64,000 nt of DNA, from positions 4,898,001 through 4,962,000 of the forward strand of contig NC_135242.1 in NCBI RefSeq assembly GCF_947623445.1, given 5' to 3'. This document shows positions 9,821 through 21,730 of this stretch, one piece after another. The notes under the pieces were generated by a model. The model was given only the letters and a program-made list of their open reading frames with translations, was not told the DNA's origin and ran no database searches. Position 1 is the stretch's first letter; each line of letters starts with the position of its first letter. The DNA comes from Clavelina lepadiformis (taxonomy: Eukaryota; Chordata; Ascidiacea; Aplousobranchia; Clavelinidae). Both the position numbers and the translations under genes were made by a program.

Positions 9821-9990
9821 CTGCACAGTGAATTGAAATATATCTTTCAATTTCTGTTCGTCGACCACCAGTGGGGGTGGCGGGGGAATTACGATAACAG
9901 GAACGCTTTCTTTCTCCAGCCCAACCGATTTCTTGCGAGGTCGTAGAGTCATGCCAGACCCTGAATTAGAATCCTCTTTGCTGGGTTCTG
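9821..9990 (-). CDS. ATAD2-like gene, exon with basic patch and proline run
   Basis: Acceptor CTTTTTAG and donor GTAGTG bound 170 bases: two bases of a split codon then 56 codons. The protein has MTLRPRKKSVG, a VIPPPPPLVVDEQ stretch and KLKDIFQFTVQ, joining in phase 0 to the 9556 exon. With the upstream exon the split codon becomes GCA, giving EDPDAEPSKED, a smooth acidic read. Confidence 0.65.
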
Positions 9991-10270
9991 CTAAAAAGCG
10001 TATATTTTAATAATTACGCCAACTCCACCATACCTTAGCTTAAGCTAACTACGTTGATTACCCTAACAAAATTAAATAATCACCTGTAAAAAAATAAACA
10101 ATCTACCACGTCTACATATAGCAAGCAAAAGCAATTAAATTTGAGTATTTATTTAACTTGTATACCTGCAGTAGATTGTATATAACCATTACTGTCGGAA
10201 TTGCTTTACCTTAATAGTTCATAAAAACTGCTTTAAACAAATATAACAAAAATTGTTTGTGAAATACAAC

Positions 10271-10690
10271 CATCAGGATCTTCAGTGTTTGGATTGTCTT
10301 CGGGCTTCATCTCTGCTGTCTCAATTTCTTCTTGTTTGTTTTCAGCTTGGGTGCACATTTCATCGCTGTCCGAACTGTCGGAACTGCTGTCGCAGCTACC
10401 TGATTGAGGCCCCTTCGCTTCCTCGATCGACTTCATTCGATGCTTCTTCTGCATCATCCGCTTGTGAGGTCTCTGGAGACGACAACTGTGACATGCCCTG
10501 CTCCATTTCGACGTCCATGGTCTCCGTAGCAAGGTCAGCGGGGGTTTTAGTTTCTCCGTTTGTCATGGATTCCGGCCATGTTTGAGCGTCTTCCTCGATG
10601 TTTTCCGTTTTAGGTGGTGATGGCGCGTCACCACTGGTTCCGACCCTGTTGAAAACCTCGTCGTGGGGGCCCTTGTCATTGTCCACAACT
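10271..10690 (-). pseudogene. ATAD2-like gene, acidic exon with frame break
   Basis: The 5' part (NGVVDNDKGPHDEVFNRVG, through DDAEEASNEVDR) and the 3' part (EEAKGPQSGS, SSSDSSDSDEMC, NPNTEDPDG) are both strongly acidic and clearly coding but lie in different frames, switching near 10,415-10,435. The donor is G|GTTGTA at 10270. Upstream the frame enters a (TGAG)n tract read as repeated THSL. Either the local gene copy is dead or there is one indel in the read. This exon is the source of the fragment in every array unit. Confidence 0.6.
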
Positions 10691-10695
10691 CCGTT

Positions 10696-10756
10696 GAGTG
10701 AGTGAGTGAGTGAGTGAGTGAGTGAGTGAGTGAGTGAGTGAGTGAGTGAGTGAGTG
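10696..10756. repeat. (TGAG)n microsatellite, about 15 copies
   Basis: It sits inside the ATAD2-like acidic exon. To its right a second, shorter copy of the exon fragment begins (about 10,764-10,985) with its own tract at 10,890-10,903. This is a local tandem duplication of the fragment. Confidence 0.95.
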
Positions 10757-11165
10757 ACTTTAGGTTTTAGGTGGGTTGAGCATCTTCCGCGATGTTTTCC
10801 GTTTTAGGTGGTGATGGCGCGTCCCCACTGGTTCCGACCCTGTTGAAAACCTCGTCGTGGGGGCCCTTGTCATTGTCCACAACTCCGTTGAGTGAGTGAG
10901 TGACTTATCCCGGATTTGTTGGGGTCAGCGTCATTCACCTCGTCCAACTATGTTTGTTCGTTCTGATCTTCGCCTCGATTGTCTTCAATTTGAAAACAAC
11001 ATAAATATATATACAGTACTGTATTTACAAAATAAACATATCTAAAATAAAACATGTTCAAAAATGATATTGATTAGAAATTAAAAAATAGTTTGATTTT
11101 GGAAAAGCTCATCATGAAAATGAAAATGCAGAGAAAAACGTTGGAAAATTAGAAAATAACGAAAA

Positions 11166-11283
11166 GCCTACAACACCCGGTATTCCCAGGCGGTCACCCA
11201 TCCAAGTACTAACCGGGCCCGACGTTGCTTAACTTCCCAGATCGGACGAGATGGGGTGTACTCAACGTGGTATGGTCGTAGGC
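11166..11283 (-). rRNA. 5S ribosomal RNA
   Basis: Full 118-base copy with paired ends and T4 terminator directly after it (11165-11162). First gene of the regular array. Confidence 0.97.
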
Positions 11284-11743
11284 GATTGTCTCTCGCTAAA
11301 ACGGCGCTTTTATTCGAGCTCTTTACTACAAGCCTACTTTAATGTGCTTTGGCGTCGTATGAGTGCATTAATATAACGGATTCATGAATTGGTTAAAAAC
11401 GTTTTATAACAGTTTGCTACATTTTAAACAACAATAATTTGCTCACGACAAGCTATATTCCTTGAACTAAAGAGACATTAGAAAATTTCAACCGGATAAA
11501 AATGTTTGCCACGTTTGAAATATTATTAAAGAAAGTGTCACGATGTTGGAACAAAAATTCAAGTATTTTGGTTTTTCAAGGTTTGGCTTCGCCTAGAAAA
11601 GAGCCTAGTATTGGCCAAGGCTGCAAACTCGAACTTAACATAACTCGATCATTTACATCAAGCACACAAGGCTTATGAATTACTTCTGCTGCATTACCAA
11701 TCCTAGAAGAAAGAAGACAATTAATCAGCAGAGAAAGCTGCAA

Positions 11744-11749
11744 GTCTCT

Positions 11750-11805
<56 letters not shown>

Positions 11806-11817
11806 AACCCAGGGACG
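11744..11817 (+). tRNA. tRNA-Asn(GTT), T-stem variant
   Basis: C62 is A, opposing G52 in the T-stem. Anticodon, acceptor and box B core are kept. Function uncertain. Confidence 0.88.
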
Positions 11818-12051
11818 AGAGAGACTTCAAGGTCAAACTTTGAAAACGATACTTGTGCTTTATAAACTTTCTGAAAAGATTAACCTTTCGGTTTCTTCGA
11901 CCCATCTCGAAAACTTGAACGCGTGAGGCGAACGTGATAACCTTTACACAACCGACGCAAAATATCGACCGAGTATGGAAATAGCATTTGAATATTATTT
12001 GAAATATTTCCATTAAGTCTGTTATTTTATTGCGCAAATAAATTTTAAACC

Positions 12052-12124
12052 TGTTCTCGCCCAGGATCGAACTGGGGACCTTTCGCGTGTAAGGCGAACG
12101 TGATAACCGCTACACTACGAGAAC
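12052..12124 (-). tRNA. tRNA-Val(TAC)
   Basis: Clean copy with all stems paired. Confidence 0.95.
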
Positions 12125-12392
12125 GGGTTGAGGTAAAGAAAGTTTATATTATTTTCATTTTCAAAGCGCTGCTTTTACGTGAAGTGGAAATCGATATTTT
12201 AAACGTTTCAATTTGACCAAAGTTGTAATCAAACGATGATGGTTCCTCCCGGAATCAATTCCTGAAAGTGCTTCGTGTAGAATGGACATTTCTTTGTACG
12301 AAAGCGCTTCATTACTGTTGGAATTAAAACCGAGATTCAAACTTTTTAGGGGCTTCTCATATATCCGCCCACGATTCAGGTGTGGACCTTAA

Positions 12393-12856
12393 GGCATCAC
12401 TTCCCAATAGAAAGACAATTTTAAGCCGGCAACACAGTGATTGTTACGGTGTATCACTCAATGCGTCATATTAAAAAAAGTAAGAAAATTTCCGGTCCAA
12501 TGCGCATGTGACGTCGATGTGGACTAGTTTCTTATTGTTTTGGCGTAAGCTGGTTTCAGGTCTAGGCTAAGTTGTAAGTTTTGTGTAGGTTTAAATTTTT
12601 GGTATTTTGGAGTAGGCCTATTTGTCCTAAAATTTTAAGCTAAAAAGTTGTAAAGTTTAGGCAATTGTTATAGAAAACTGAGTAGGCCTACAGTACATGG
12701 ATTCTGTCCAAATTAAGACTGTAGGCAGTCATAACCTAGGTCTCGTTGCAAGCCAAAATTCAGGGTAGGTTTATGATGTAGTTTTGCGATGGTAGCTTCT
12801 TGATTTAATGTACTTTGCATTGAAAAGGCTATGTCCTTGATTTGGGACATGACGCC
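12393..12856. mobile_element. MITE with TTAA target duplication, copy 3
   Basis: 464 bases flanked by TTAA at 12389-12392 and 12857-12860. The TIRs are clearest in this copy: GGCATCACTTCCCAATAGAA against GGCGTCATGTCCCAAATCAA. It keeps the TA (near 12,810) that was used as target by the pogo-like element in copy 2. Confidence 0.8.
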
Positions 12857-13062
12857 TTAAGCGTGTTAGACGAACCTGATAAGTGATAACCCAAACTCTA
12901 CGGAGCAACGACAGGGGGAAGGAGGACTCAATTTAATGATGTTTTAAAGTTGTGATTATGTGACCAAACGAGAATAGAAACCAATTTATTGCAAAATATT
13001 TGAACTGAAAGCTTCCTTTGGAATGTAATTGATTCAAGTGATTTAGTTAAAGAGAGCTAGAA

Positions 13063-13068
13063 GTCTCT

Positions 13069-13119
<51 letters not shown>

Positions 13120-13136
13120 GAGCCCACCCAGGGCCG
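13063..13136 (+). tRNA. tRNA-Asn(GTT), acceptor variant
   Basis: A71 is C, opposing T2. Box B is intact (GGTTCGAGCCC). The mildest of the long-unit Asn changes. Confidence 0.9.
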
Positions 13137-13370
13137 GGAGATTCTTCAACGTGAAACTTTAAAAACGATACTTGTGCTTTATAAACTTTTTGTAAAGATT
13201 AACCTTTCGTTTTCTTCGACCCCTCTCGAAAACTTTCACGTGTGAGGCGAACGTGATAACCTTTACACCACCGAAGCAAAACATCGAAAGAGCATAGAAA
13301 TAGCAAGTGAATTTTATTTGAAATATTTCCATTAAGTCTGATATTTTATTGCGCAAATAAATTTTAAACC

Positions 13371-13443
13371 TGTTCTCGCCCAGGATCGAAGTGGGGACCT
13401 TTCGCGTGTAAGGCGAACGTGATAACCGCTACACTACGAGAAC
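13371..13443 (-). tRNA. tRNA-Val(TAC), G53C variant
   Basis: The G53:C61 pair is lost by G53C, as in the copy at 4831. Confidence 0.85.
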
Positions 13444-13902
13444 GTGTTGAGGTAAAGAAAGTTTGTATTATTTTGATTTTCAAAGCGCTGCTTTTACGTG
13501 AAGTGGAAATCGATATTTTGAATATTTCAATTTGACCAAAGTTGTAATCAAACGATGGTTCCTCCCGGAATCAAATCGTGAAAGTGCTTCGTGTAGAATG
13601 GACATTTTTTTGTATGAAAGCGCTCATTACTGTTGGAATTAAAACCGAGATTCAAACTTTTTAGGGGCTTCTCATATATCCGCCCATGATTCAGCTGTGG
13701 ACCTTAAGCGTGTTAGACGAACCTGATAACCCAAACTCTACGGAGGAACGACAGGGGGAAGGAGGACTCAATTTAATGATGTTTTAAAGTTGTGATTATG
13801 TGACCAAACGAGAATAGAAACCAATTTATTGCAAAATATTTGAACTGAAAGCTTCCTTTGGAATGTAATTGATTCAAGTGATTTAGTTAAAGAGAGCTAG
13901 AA

Positions 13903-13976
13903 GTCTCTGTGGCGCTATCGGTTAGCGCATTCGGCTGTTAACCGAAAGGTTGGTGGTTGAAGCCCACCCAGGGCCG
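13903..13976 (+). pseudogene. tRNA-Asn(GTT) pseudogene
   Basis: Four changes from consensus: A14T, G26A, C56G (box B) and A71C. A14 and C56 are near-universal in tRNAs, so this copy is probably dead. Confidence 0.8.
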
Positions 13977-14210
13977 GGAGATTCTTCAACGTGAAACTTT
14001 GAAAACGATACTTGTGGTTTATAAACTTTTTTAGAAGATTAACCTTTCGTTTTCTTCGACCCATCTCGAAAACTTTCACGTGTGAGGCGAACGTGATAAC
14101 CTTTACACAACCGAAGCAAAACATCGTAAGAGCATAGAAATAGCAATTGAATTTTATTTGAATTATTTCCATTAAGTCTGATATTTTATTGCGCAAATAA
14201 ATTTTAAACC

Positions 14211-14283
14211 TGTTCTCGCCCAGGATCGAACTGGGGACCTTTCGCGTGTAAGGCGAACGTGATAACCGCTACACTACGAGAAC
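14211..14283 (-). tRNA. tRNA-Val(TAC)
   Basis: Clean copy; partner of a dead Asn copy. Confidence 0.95.
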
Positions 14284-15011
14284 GGGTTGAGGTAATGAAA
14301 GTTTGTATTATTTTCATTTTTAAAGCGCTGCTTTTACGTGAAGTGGAAATCGATATTTTGAGTATTTCAATACGGCCAAAGTTGTAATCAAACGATGGTT
14401 CCTCCCGGAATCAAATCGTGAAAGTGCTTCGTGTAGAATGGACATTTCTTTGTATGAAAGCGCTTCATTACTGTTGGAATTAAAACCGAGTTTCAAACTT
14501 TTTAGGGACCTCTCATATTTCCGCCCATGATTCAGCTGTGGACCTTAAGCGTGTTAGACGAACAGGATAACCCAAACTCTACGGAGGAACGACAGGGGGA
14601 AGGAGGACTCAATTTAATGATGTTTTAAAGTTGTGATTATGTGACCAAACGAGAGTAGAAACCAGTTTATTGCAAAATATTTGCACTGAAAGCTTCCTTT
14701 GGATGTCATTGAGTCAACTACAAGGAGAATATTGAAAATATGCAATGCGTCGGGCACTTGAAACCACATGTCAGAGAGACTTGTGCATTAACATTCTGAA
14801 CATCTAGCTCGCATTGCACGAATAACATCGCAGTTTTATGATGGATAACCTCGATCGACTGTTAGCCAAATTCTTGCTGGTTTCAACCAACCAACACAGG
14901 GTGAGGAAAACATTATGACGATTGTATGCTGCGCATGTAATACGATGTTTTTTGTGTCTTGCTAAAATTCCATTTAAAGCTGACAACACAACTTAACGGT
15001 GTAAGTAGAAG

Positions 15012-15084
15012 AGCCTCCAGTGAGAATTGAACTCACGACCCCTGGTTTACAAGACCAGTGCTCTAACCCCTGAGCTATAGAGGC
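15012..15084 (-). tRNA. tRNA-Thr(TGT)
   Basis: Clean copy with paired acceptor. Confidence 0.95.
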
Positions 15085-15830
15085 GGCTACGACAGTGTGC
15101 GCTGATAATATATTTTTGTAAACTGTAAAAAACATTAATCAAGTGAAACTGGTCAGGCTTAATCAATATGAGGTCAATAAAAGTTCGACTTTGACAAGAG
15201 CAATCTCAGAAGTGATGAACGTACGGGGCCATGGTTTATTGGCAAAGCGTCTGTCTAGTAGCAGAGCACGCTTTGGTCAGTGGATACGTATAACCTATTT
15301 ATTATAATGATACGCTGGAGAACACATAAAATAAACTCTTTTCTGGACCAAATGCGATTTTAAAAAGTAGGTCACGCAGCCCATAGTTAAAAAATTAGGC
15401 AGGTAGGTTAGGATAATGTCGCGCACCCGGTTTAGGTGGGTTGAGCATCTTCCGCGATGTTTTCCGTTTTAGGTGGTGATGGCGCGTCCCCACTGGTACC
15501 GACCCTGTTGAAAACCTCGTCGTGGGGGCCCTTGTCATTGTCCACAACTCCGTTGAGTGAGTGAGTGACTTATCCCGGATTTGTTGGGGTCAGCGTCATT
15601 CACCTCGTCCAACTATGTTTGTTCGTTCTGATCTTCGCCTCGATTGTCTTCAATTTGAAAACAATATAAATATATATACAGTACTGTATTTACAAAATAA
15701 ACATATCTAAAATAAAACATGTTCAAAAATGATATTGATTAGAAATTAAAAAATAGTTTGACTTTTGAAAAGCTCATCTGGAAAATGAAAATGCAGAGAA
15801 AAACGTTGGAAAATTAGAAAATAACGAAAA

Positions 15831-15948
15831 GCCTACAACACCCGGTATTCCCAGGCGGTCACCCATCCAAGTACTAACCGGGCCCGACGTTGCTTAACTT
15901 CCCAGATCGGACGAGATGGGGTGTACTCAACGTGGTATGGTCGTAGGC
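15831..15948 (-). rRNA. 5S ribosomal RNA
   Basis: Full copy, consensus sequence, T4 terminator adjacent. Confidence 0.97.
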
Positions 15949-16402
15949 GATTGTCTCTCGCTAAAACGGCGCTTTTATTCGAGCTCTTTAGTACAAGCCT
16001 ACTTTAATGTGCTTTGGCGTCGTATGAGTGCATTAATATAACGGATTCATGAATTGGTTAAAAACGTTTTATAACAGTTTGCTACATTTTAAACAACAAT
16101 ATTTTGCTCACGACAAGCTATATTCCTTGAACTAAAGAGACATTAGAAAATTTCAACCGGATAAAAATGTTTGCCACGTTTGAAATATTATTAAAGAAAG
16201 TGTCACGATGTTGGAACAAAAATTCAAGTATTTTGGTTTTTCAAGGTTTGGCTTCGCCTAGAAAAGAGCCTAGTATTGGCCAAGGCTGCAAACTCGAACT
16301 TAACATAAATCGATCATTTAAATTAAGCAAACAAGGCTTATGAATTACTTCTACTGCATTACCAATCCTAGAAGAAAGAAGACAATTAATCAGCATAGAT
16401 AA

Positions 16403-16476
16403 GTCTCTGTGGCGCAATCGGTTAGCGCGGTCGGCTGTTAACCGAAAGGTTGATGGTTCAAGCCAACCCAGGGACG
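16403..16476 (+). pseudogene. tRNA-Asn(GTT), probable pseudogene
   Basis: T27G breaks the first anticodon-stem pair. The T-stem GATGG/CAACC has two mismatches. Box B core and anticodon remain. The same form is seen at 19780 and 41784. Confidence 0.75.
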
Positions 16477-16710
16477 AGAGAGACTTCAAGGTGAAACTTT
16501 GAAAACGATACTTGTGGTTTATAAACTTTCTGAAAAGATTAACCTTTCGGTTTCTTCGACCCATCTCGAAAACTTTCACGCGTGAGGCGAACGTGATAAC
16601 CTTTACACAACCGAAGCAAAACATCAACCGAGCATGGAAATAGCATTTGAATATTATTTGAATTCTTTCCATTAAGTCTGATATTTTATTGCGCAAATAA
16701 ATTTTAAACA

Positions 16711-16783
16711 TGTTCTCGCCCAGGATCGAAGTGGGGACCTTTCGCGTGTAAGGCGAACGTGATAACCGCTACACTACGAGAAC
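16711..16783 (-). tRNA. tRNA-Val(TAC), G53C variant
   Basis: T-stem G53C; otherwise consensus. Confidence 0.85.
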
Positions 16784-17242
16784 GTGTTGAGGTAAAGAAA
16801 GTTTGTATTATTTTGATTTTCAAAGCGCTGCTTTTACGTGAAGTGGAAATCGATATTTTGAATATTTCAATTTGACCAAAGTTGTAATCAAACGATGGTT
16901 CCTCCCGGAATCAAATCGTGAAAGTGCTTCGTGTAGAATGGACATTTTTTTGTATGAAAGCGCTCATTACTGTTGGAATTAAAACCGAGATTCAAACTTT
17001 TTAGGGGCTTCTCATATATCCGCCCATGATTCAGCTGTGGACCTTAAGCGTGTTAGACGAACCTGATAACCCAAACTCTACGGAGGAACGACAGGGGGAA
17101 GGAGGACTCAATTTAATGATGTTTTAAAGTTGTGATTATGTGACCAAACGAGAATAGAAACCAATTTATTGCAAAATATTTGAACTGAAAGCTTCCTTTG
17201 GAATGTAATTGATTCAAGTGATTTAGTTAAAGAGAGCTAGAA

Positions 17243-17316
17243 GTCTCTGTGGCGCTATCGGTTAGCGCATTCGGCTGTTAACCGAAAGGTTGGTGGTTGA
17301 AGCCCACCCAGGGCCG
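17243..17316 (+). pseudogene. tRNA-Asn(GTT) pseudogene
   Basis: Identical set of changes to 13903 (A14T, G26A, C56G, A71C), showing the two modules share a recent ancestor. Confidence 0.8.
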
Positions 17317-17550
17317 GGAGATTCTTCAACGTGAAACTTTGAAAACGATACTTGTGGTTTATAAACTTTTTTAGAAGATTAACCTTTCGTTTTCTTCGAC
17401 CCATCTCGAAAACTTTCACGTGTGAGGCGAACGTGATAACCTTTACACAACCGAAGCAAAACATCGTAAGAGCATAGAAATAGCAATTGAATTTTATTTG
17501 AATTATTTCCATTAAGTCTGATATTTTATTGCGCAAATAAATTTTAAACC

Positions 17551-17623
17551 TGTTCTCGCCCAGGATCGAACTGGGGACCTTTCGCGTGTAAGGCGAACGT
17601 GATAACCGCTACACTACGAGAAC
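17551..17623 (-). tRNA. tRNA-Val(TAC)
   Basis: Clean copy. Confidence 0.95.
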
Positions 17624-18352
17624 GGGTTGAGGTAATGAAAGTTTGTATTATTTTCATTTTTAAAGCGCTGCTTTTACGTGAAGTGGAAATCGATATTTTG
17701 AGTATTTCAATACGGCCAAAGTTGTAATCAAACGATGGTTCCTCCCGGAATCAAATCGTGAAAGTGCTTCGTGTAGAATGGACATTTCTTTGTATGAAAG
17801 CGCTTCATTACTGTTGGAATTAAAACCGAGTTTCAAACTTTTTAGGGACCTCTCATATTTCCGCCCATGATTCAGCTGTGGACCTTAAGCGTGTTAGACT
17901 AACAGGATAACCCAAACTCTACGGAGGAACGACAGGGGGAAGGAGGACTCAATTTAATGATGTTTTAAAGTTGTGATTATGTGACCAAACGAGAGTAGAA
18001 ACCAGTTTATTGCAAAATATTTGCACTGAAAGCTTCCTTTGGAATGTCATTGAGTCAACTACAAGGAGAATATTGAAAATATGCAATGCGTCGGGCACTT
18101 GAAACCACATGTCAGAGAGACTTGTGCATTAACATTCTGAACATCTAGCTCGCATTGCACGAATAACATCGCAGTTTTATGATGGATAACCTCGATCGAC
18201 TGTTAGCCAAATTCTTGCTGGTTTCAACCAACCAACACAGGGTGAGGAAAACATTATGACGATTGTATGCTGCGCATGTAATACGATGTTTTTTGTGTCT
18301 TGCTAAAATTCCATTTAAAGCTGACAACACAACTTAACGGTGTAAGTAGAAG

Positions 18353-18425
18353 AGCCTCCAGTGAGAATTGAACTCACGACCCCTGGTTTACAAGACCAGT
18401 GCTCTAACCCCTGAGCTATAGGGGC
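18353..18425 (-). tRNA. tRNA-Thr(TGT), T4C variant
   Basis: Acceptor begins GCCCCTA, so C4 faces A69. The rest is consensus. Confidence 0.9.
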
Positions 18426-19207
18426 GGCTACGACAGTGTGCGCTGATAATATATTTTTCTAAACTGTAAAAAACATTAATCAAGTGAAACTGGTCAGGCT
18501 TAATCAATATGAGGTCAATAAAAGTTCGACTTTGACAAGAGCAATCTCAGAAGTGATGAACGTACGGGGCCATGGTTTATTGGCAAAGCGTCTGTCTAGT
18601 AGCAGAGCACGCTTTGGTCAGTGGATACGTATAACCTATTTATTATACTGATACGCTGGAGAACACATAAAATAAACTCTTTTCTGGACCAAATGCGATT
18701 TTAAAAAGTAGGTCACGCAGCCCATAGTTAAAAAATTAGGCAGGTAGGTTAGGATAATGTCGCGCACCCGGTTTAGGTGGGTTGAGCATCTTCCGCGATG
18801 TTTTCCGTTTTAGGTGGTGATGGCGCGTCCCCACTGGTTCCGACCCTGTTGAAAACCTCGTCGTGGGGGCCCTTGTCATTGTCCACAACTCCGTTGAGTG
18901 AGTGAGTGAGTGAGTGAGTGAGTGAGTGAGTGAGTGAGTGAGTGACTTATCCCGGATTTGTTGGGGTCAGCGTCATTCACCTCGTCCAACTATGTTTGTT
19001 CGTTCTGATCTTCGTCTCGATTGTCTTCAATTTGAAAACAATATAAATATATATACAGTACTGTATTTACAAAATAAACATATCTAAAATAAAACATGTT
19101 CAAAAATGATATTGATTAGAAATTAAAAAATTGTTTGACTTTTGAAAAGCTCATCGTGAAAATGAAAATGCAGACAAAAACGTTGGAAAATTAGAAAATA
19201 ACGAAAA

Positions 19208-19325
19208 GCCTACAACACCCGGTATTCCCAGGCGGTCACCCATCCAAGTACTAACCGGGCCCGACGTTGCTTAACTTCCCAGATCGGACGAGATGGGGTG
19301 TACTCAACGTGGTATGGTCGTAGGC
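19208..19325 (-). rRNA. 5S ribosomal RNA
   Basis: Full consensus copy with T4 terminator. Confidence 0.97.
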
Positions 19326-19779
19326 GATTGTCTCTCGCTAAAACGGCGCTTTTATTCGAGCTCTTTAGTACAAGCCTACTTTAATGTGCTTTGGCGTCGT
19401 ATGAGTGCATTAATATAACGGATTCATGAATTGGTTAAAAACGTTTTATAACAGTTTGCTATATTTTAAACAACAATATTTTGCTCACGACAAGCTATAT
19501 TCCTTGAACTAAAGAGACATTAGAAAATTTCAACCGGATAAAAATGTTTGCCACGTTTGAAATATTATTAAAGAAAGTGTCACGATGTTGGAATAAAACT
19601 TCAAGTATTTTGGTTTTTCAAGGTTTGGCTTCGCCTAGAAAAGAGCCTAGTATTGGCCAAGGCTGCAAACTCGAACTTAACATAAATCGATCATTTAAAT
19701 TAAGCAAACAAGGCTTATGAATTACTTCTACTGCATTACCAATCCTAGAAGAAAGAAGACAATTAATCAGCATAGATAA

Positions 19780-19853
19780 GTCTCTGTGGCGCAATCGGTT
19801 AGCGCGGTCGGCTGTTAACCGAAAGGTTGATGGTTCAAGCCAACCCAGGGACG
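19780..19853 (+). pseudogene. tRNA-Asn(GTT), probable pseudogene
   Basis: Same T27G and T-stem changes as the 16403 copy. Confidence 0.75.
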
Positions 19854-20087
19854 AGAGAGACTTCAAGGTGAAACTTTGAAAACGATACTTGTGGTTTATA
19901 AACTTTCTGAAAAGATTAACCTTTCGGTTTCTTCGACCCATCTCGAAAACTTTCACGCGTGAGGCGAACGTGATAACCTTTACACAACCGAAGCAAAACA
20001 TCAACCGAGCATGGAAATAGCATTTGAATATTATTTGAAATATTTCCATTAAGTCTGATATTTTATTGCGCAAATAAATTTTAAACA

Positions 20088-20160
20088 TGTTCTCGCCCAG
20101 GATCGAAGTGGGGACCTTTCGCGTGTAAGGCGAACGTGATAACTACTACACTACGAGAAC
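20088..20160 (-). pseudogene. tRNA-Val(TAC), probable pseudogene
   Basis: G53C plus a two-base D-loop change (AGCGGTTA to AGTAGTTA) that removes G18, the base that contacts the T-loop. Anticodon still TAC. Confidence 0.75.
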
Positions 20161-20620
20161 GGGTTGAGGTAAAGAAAGTTTGTATTATTTTCATTTTCAA
20201 AGCGCTACTTTTACGTGAAGTGGAAATCGATATTTTGAACGTTCAAATTTGGCCAAAGCTGTATATCAAGCGTTGGTTCCTCCCGGAATCAAATCGTGAA
20301 AGTGCTTCGTGTAGAATGGACATTTTTTTGTATGAAAGCGCTCATTACTGTTGGAATTAAAACCGAGATTCAAACTTTTTAGGGGCTTCTCATATATCCG
20401 CCCATGATTCAGCTGTGGACCTTAAGCGTGTTAGACGAACAGGATAACCCAAACTCTACGGAGGAACGACAGGGGGAAGGAGGACTCAATTTAATGATGT
20501 TTTAAAGTTGTGGTTATTTGACCAAACGAGAATAGAAACCAATTTATTGCAAAATATTTGAACTGAAAGCTTCCTTTGGAATGTAATTGATTCAAGTGAT
20601 TTTGTTAAAGAGAGCTAGAA

Positions 20621-20626
20621 GTCTCT

Positions 20627-20676
<50 letters not shown>

Positions 20677-20694
20677 GAAGCCCACCCAGGGCCG
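20621..20694 (+). tRNA. tRNA-Asn(GTT), probably defective
   Basis: Box B C56G and acceptor A71C, like the copy at 4523. Confidence 0.8.
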
Positions 20695-20928
20695 GGAGAT
20701 TCTTCAACGTGAAACTTTGAAAACGATACTTGTGCTTTATAAACTTTTTGAAAAGATTAACCTTTCGTTTTCTTCGACCCCTCTCGAAAACTTTCACGTG
20801 TGAGGCGAACGTGATAACCTTTACACAACCGAAGCAAAACATCGAAAGAGCATAGAAATAGCAAGTGAATTTTATTTGAATTCTTTCCATTAAGTCTGAT
20901 ATTTTATTGCGCAAATAAATTTTAAACC

Positions 20929-21001
20929 TGTTCTCGCCCAGGATCGAACTGGGGACCTTTCGCGTGTAAGGCGAACGTGATAACCGCTACACTACGAGAA
21001 C
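20929..21001 (-). tRNA. tRNA-Val(TAC)
   Basis: Clean copy; the only clean tRNA-Asn/Val gene of this unit. Confidence 0.95.
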
Positions 21002-21730
21002 GGGTTGAGGTAAAGAAAGTTTGTATTATTTTCATTTTCAAAGCGCTGCTTTTACGTGAAGTGGAAATCGATATTTTGAATATTTCAATTTGACCAAAGT
21101 TGTAATCAAACGATGGTTCCTCCCGGAATCAAATCGTGAAAGTGCTTCGTGTAGAATGGACATTTCTTTGTATGAAAGCGCTTCATTACTGTTGGAATTA
21201 AAACCGAGTTTCAAACTTTTTAGGGACCTCTCATATTTCCGCCCATGATTCAGCTGTGGACCTTAAGCGTGTTAGACGAACAGGATAACCCAAACTCTAC
21301 GGAGGAACGACAGGGGGATGGAGGACTCAATTTAATGATGTTTTAAAGTTGTGATTATGTGACCAAACGAGAGTAGAAACCAGTTTATTGCAAAATATTT
21401 GCACTGAAAGCTTCCTTTGGAATGTCATTGAGTCAACTACAAGGAGAATATTGAAAATATGCAATGCGTCGGGCACTTGAAACCACATGTCAGAGAGACT
21501 TGTGCATTAACATTCTGAACATCTAGCTCGCATTGCACGAATAACATTGCAGTTTTATGATGGATAACCTCGATCGACTGTTAGCCAAATTCTTGCTGGT
21601 TTCAACCAACCAACACAGGGTGAGGAAAACATTATGACGATTGTATGCTGCGCATGTAATACGATGTTTTTTGTGTCTTGCTAAAATTCCATTTAAAGCT
21701 GACAACACAACTTAACGGTGTAAGTAGAAG

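Larger units (their letters stand above)
2737..11165. repeat. Rearranged array unit with MITE, pogo-like element and ATAD2-like segment
   Basis: From one 5S gene to the next complete one. Order: 5S 2737, truncated 5S 3141, Asn 3682, Val 3990, Asn 4523, Val 4831, MITE with nested pogo-like element 5170-7319, Thr 7797, Thr(AGT) relic 8013, single-copy segment about 8172-10590, and two adjacent copies of the ATAD2-like exon fragment with TGAG tracts at 10696-10756 and 10890-10903. It is about 3.3 times the usual short unit. Confidence 0.85.
11166..15830. repeat. Array unit, 4,665 bases, three Asn/Val modules
   Basis: 5S 11166; Asn 11744/Val 12052; MITE 12393-12856; Asn 13063/Val 13371; Asn 13903/Val 14211; Thr 15012; Thr(AGT) relic 15225; ATAD2-like fragment around TGAG 15555-15568. 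It is the only three-module unit and the only regular one with a MITE. The third module is shared almost unchanged with the next unit (offset about 3,340). Confidence 0.92.
15831..19207. repeat. Array unit, 3,377 bases, two Asn/Val modules
   Basis: 5S 15831; Asn 16403/Val 16711; Asn 17243/Val 17551; Thr 18353; Thr(AGT) relic 18566; TGAG tract 18896-18945 inside the ATAD2-like fragment. Both Asn copies are damaged. Confidence 0.95.

Noticed and set aside
20136-20360. 74-residue plus-strand ORF starting MITTTLRERVEV
   Set aside because: It reads through the complement of tRNA-Val and a decayed copy; present only where a D-loop change creates an ATG.
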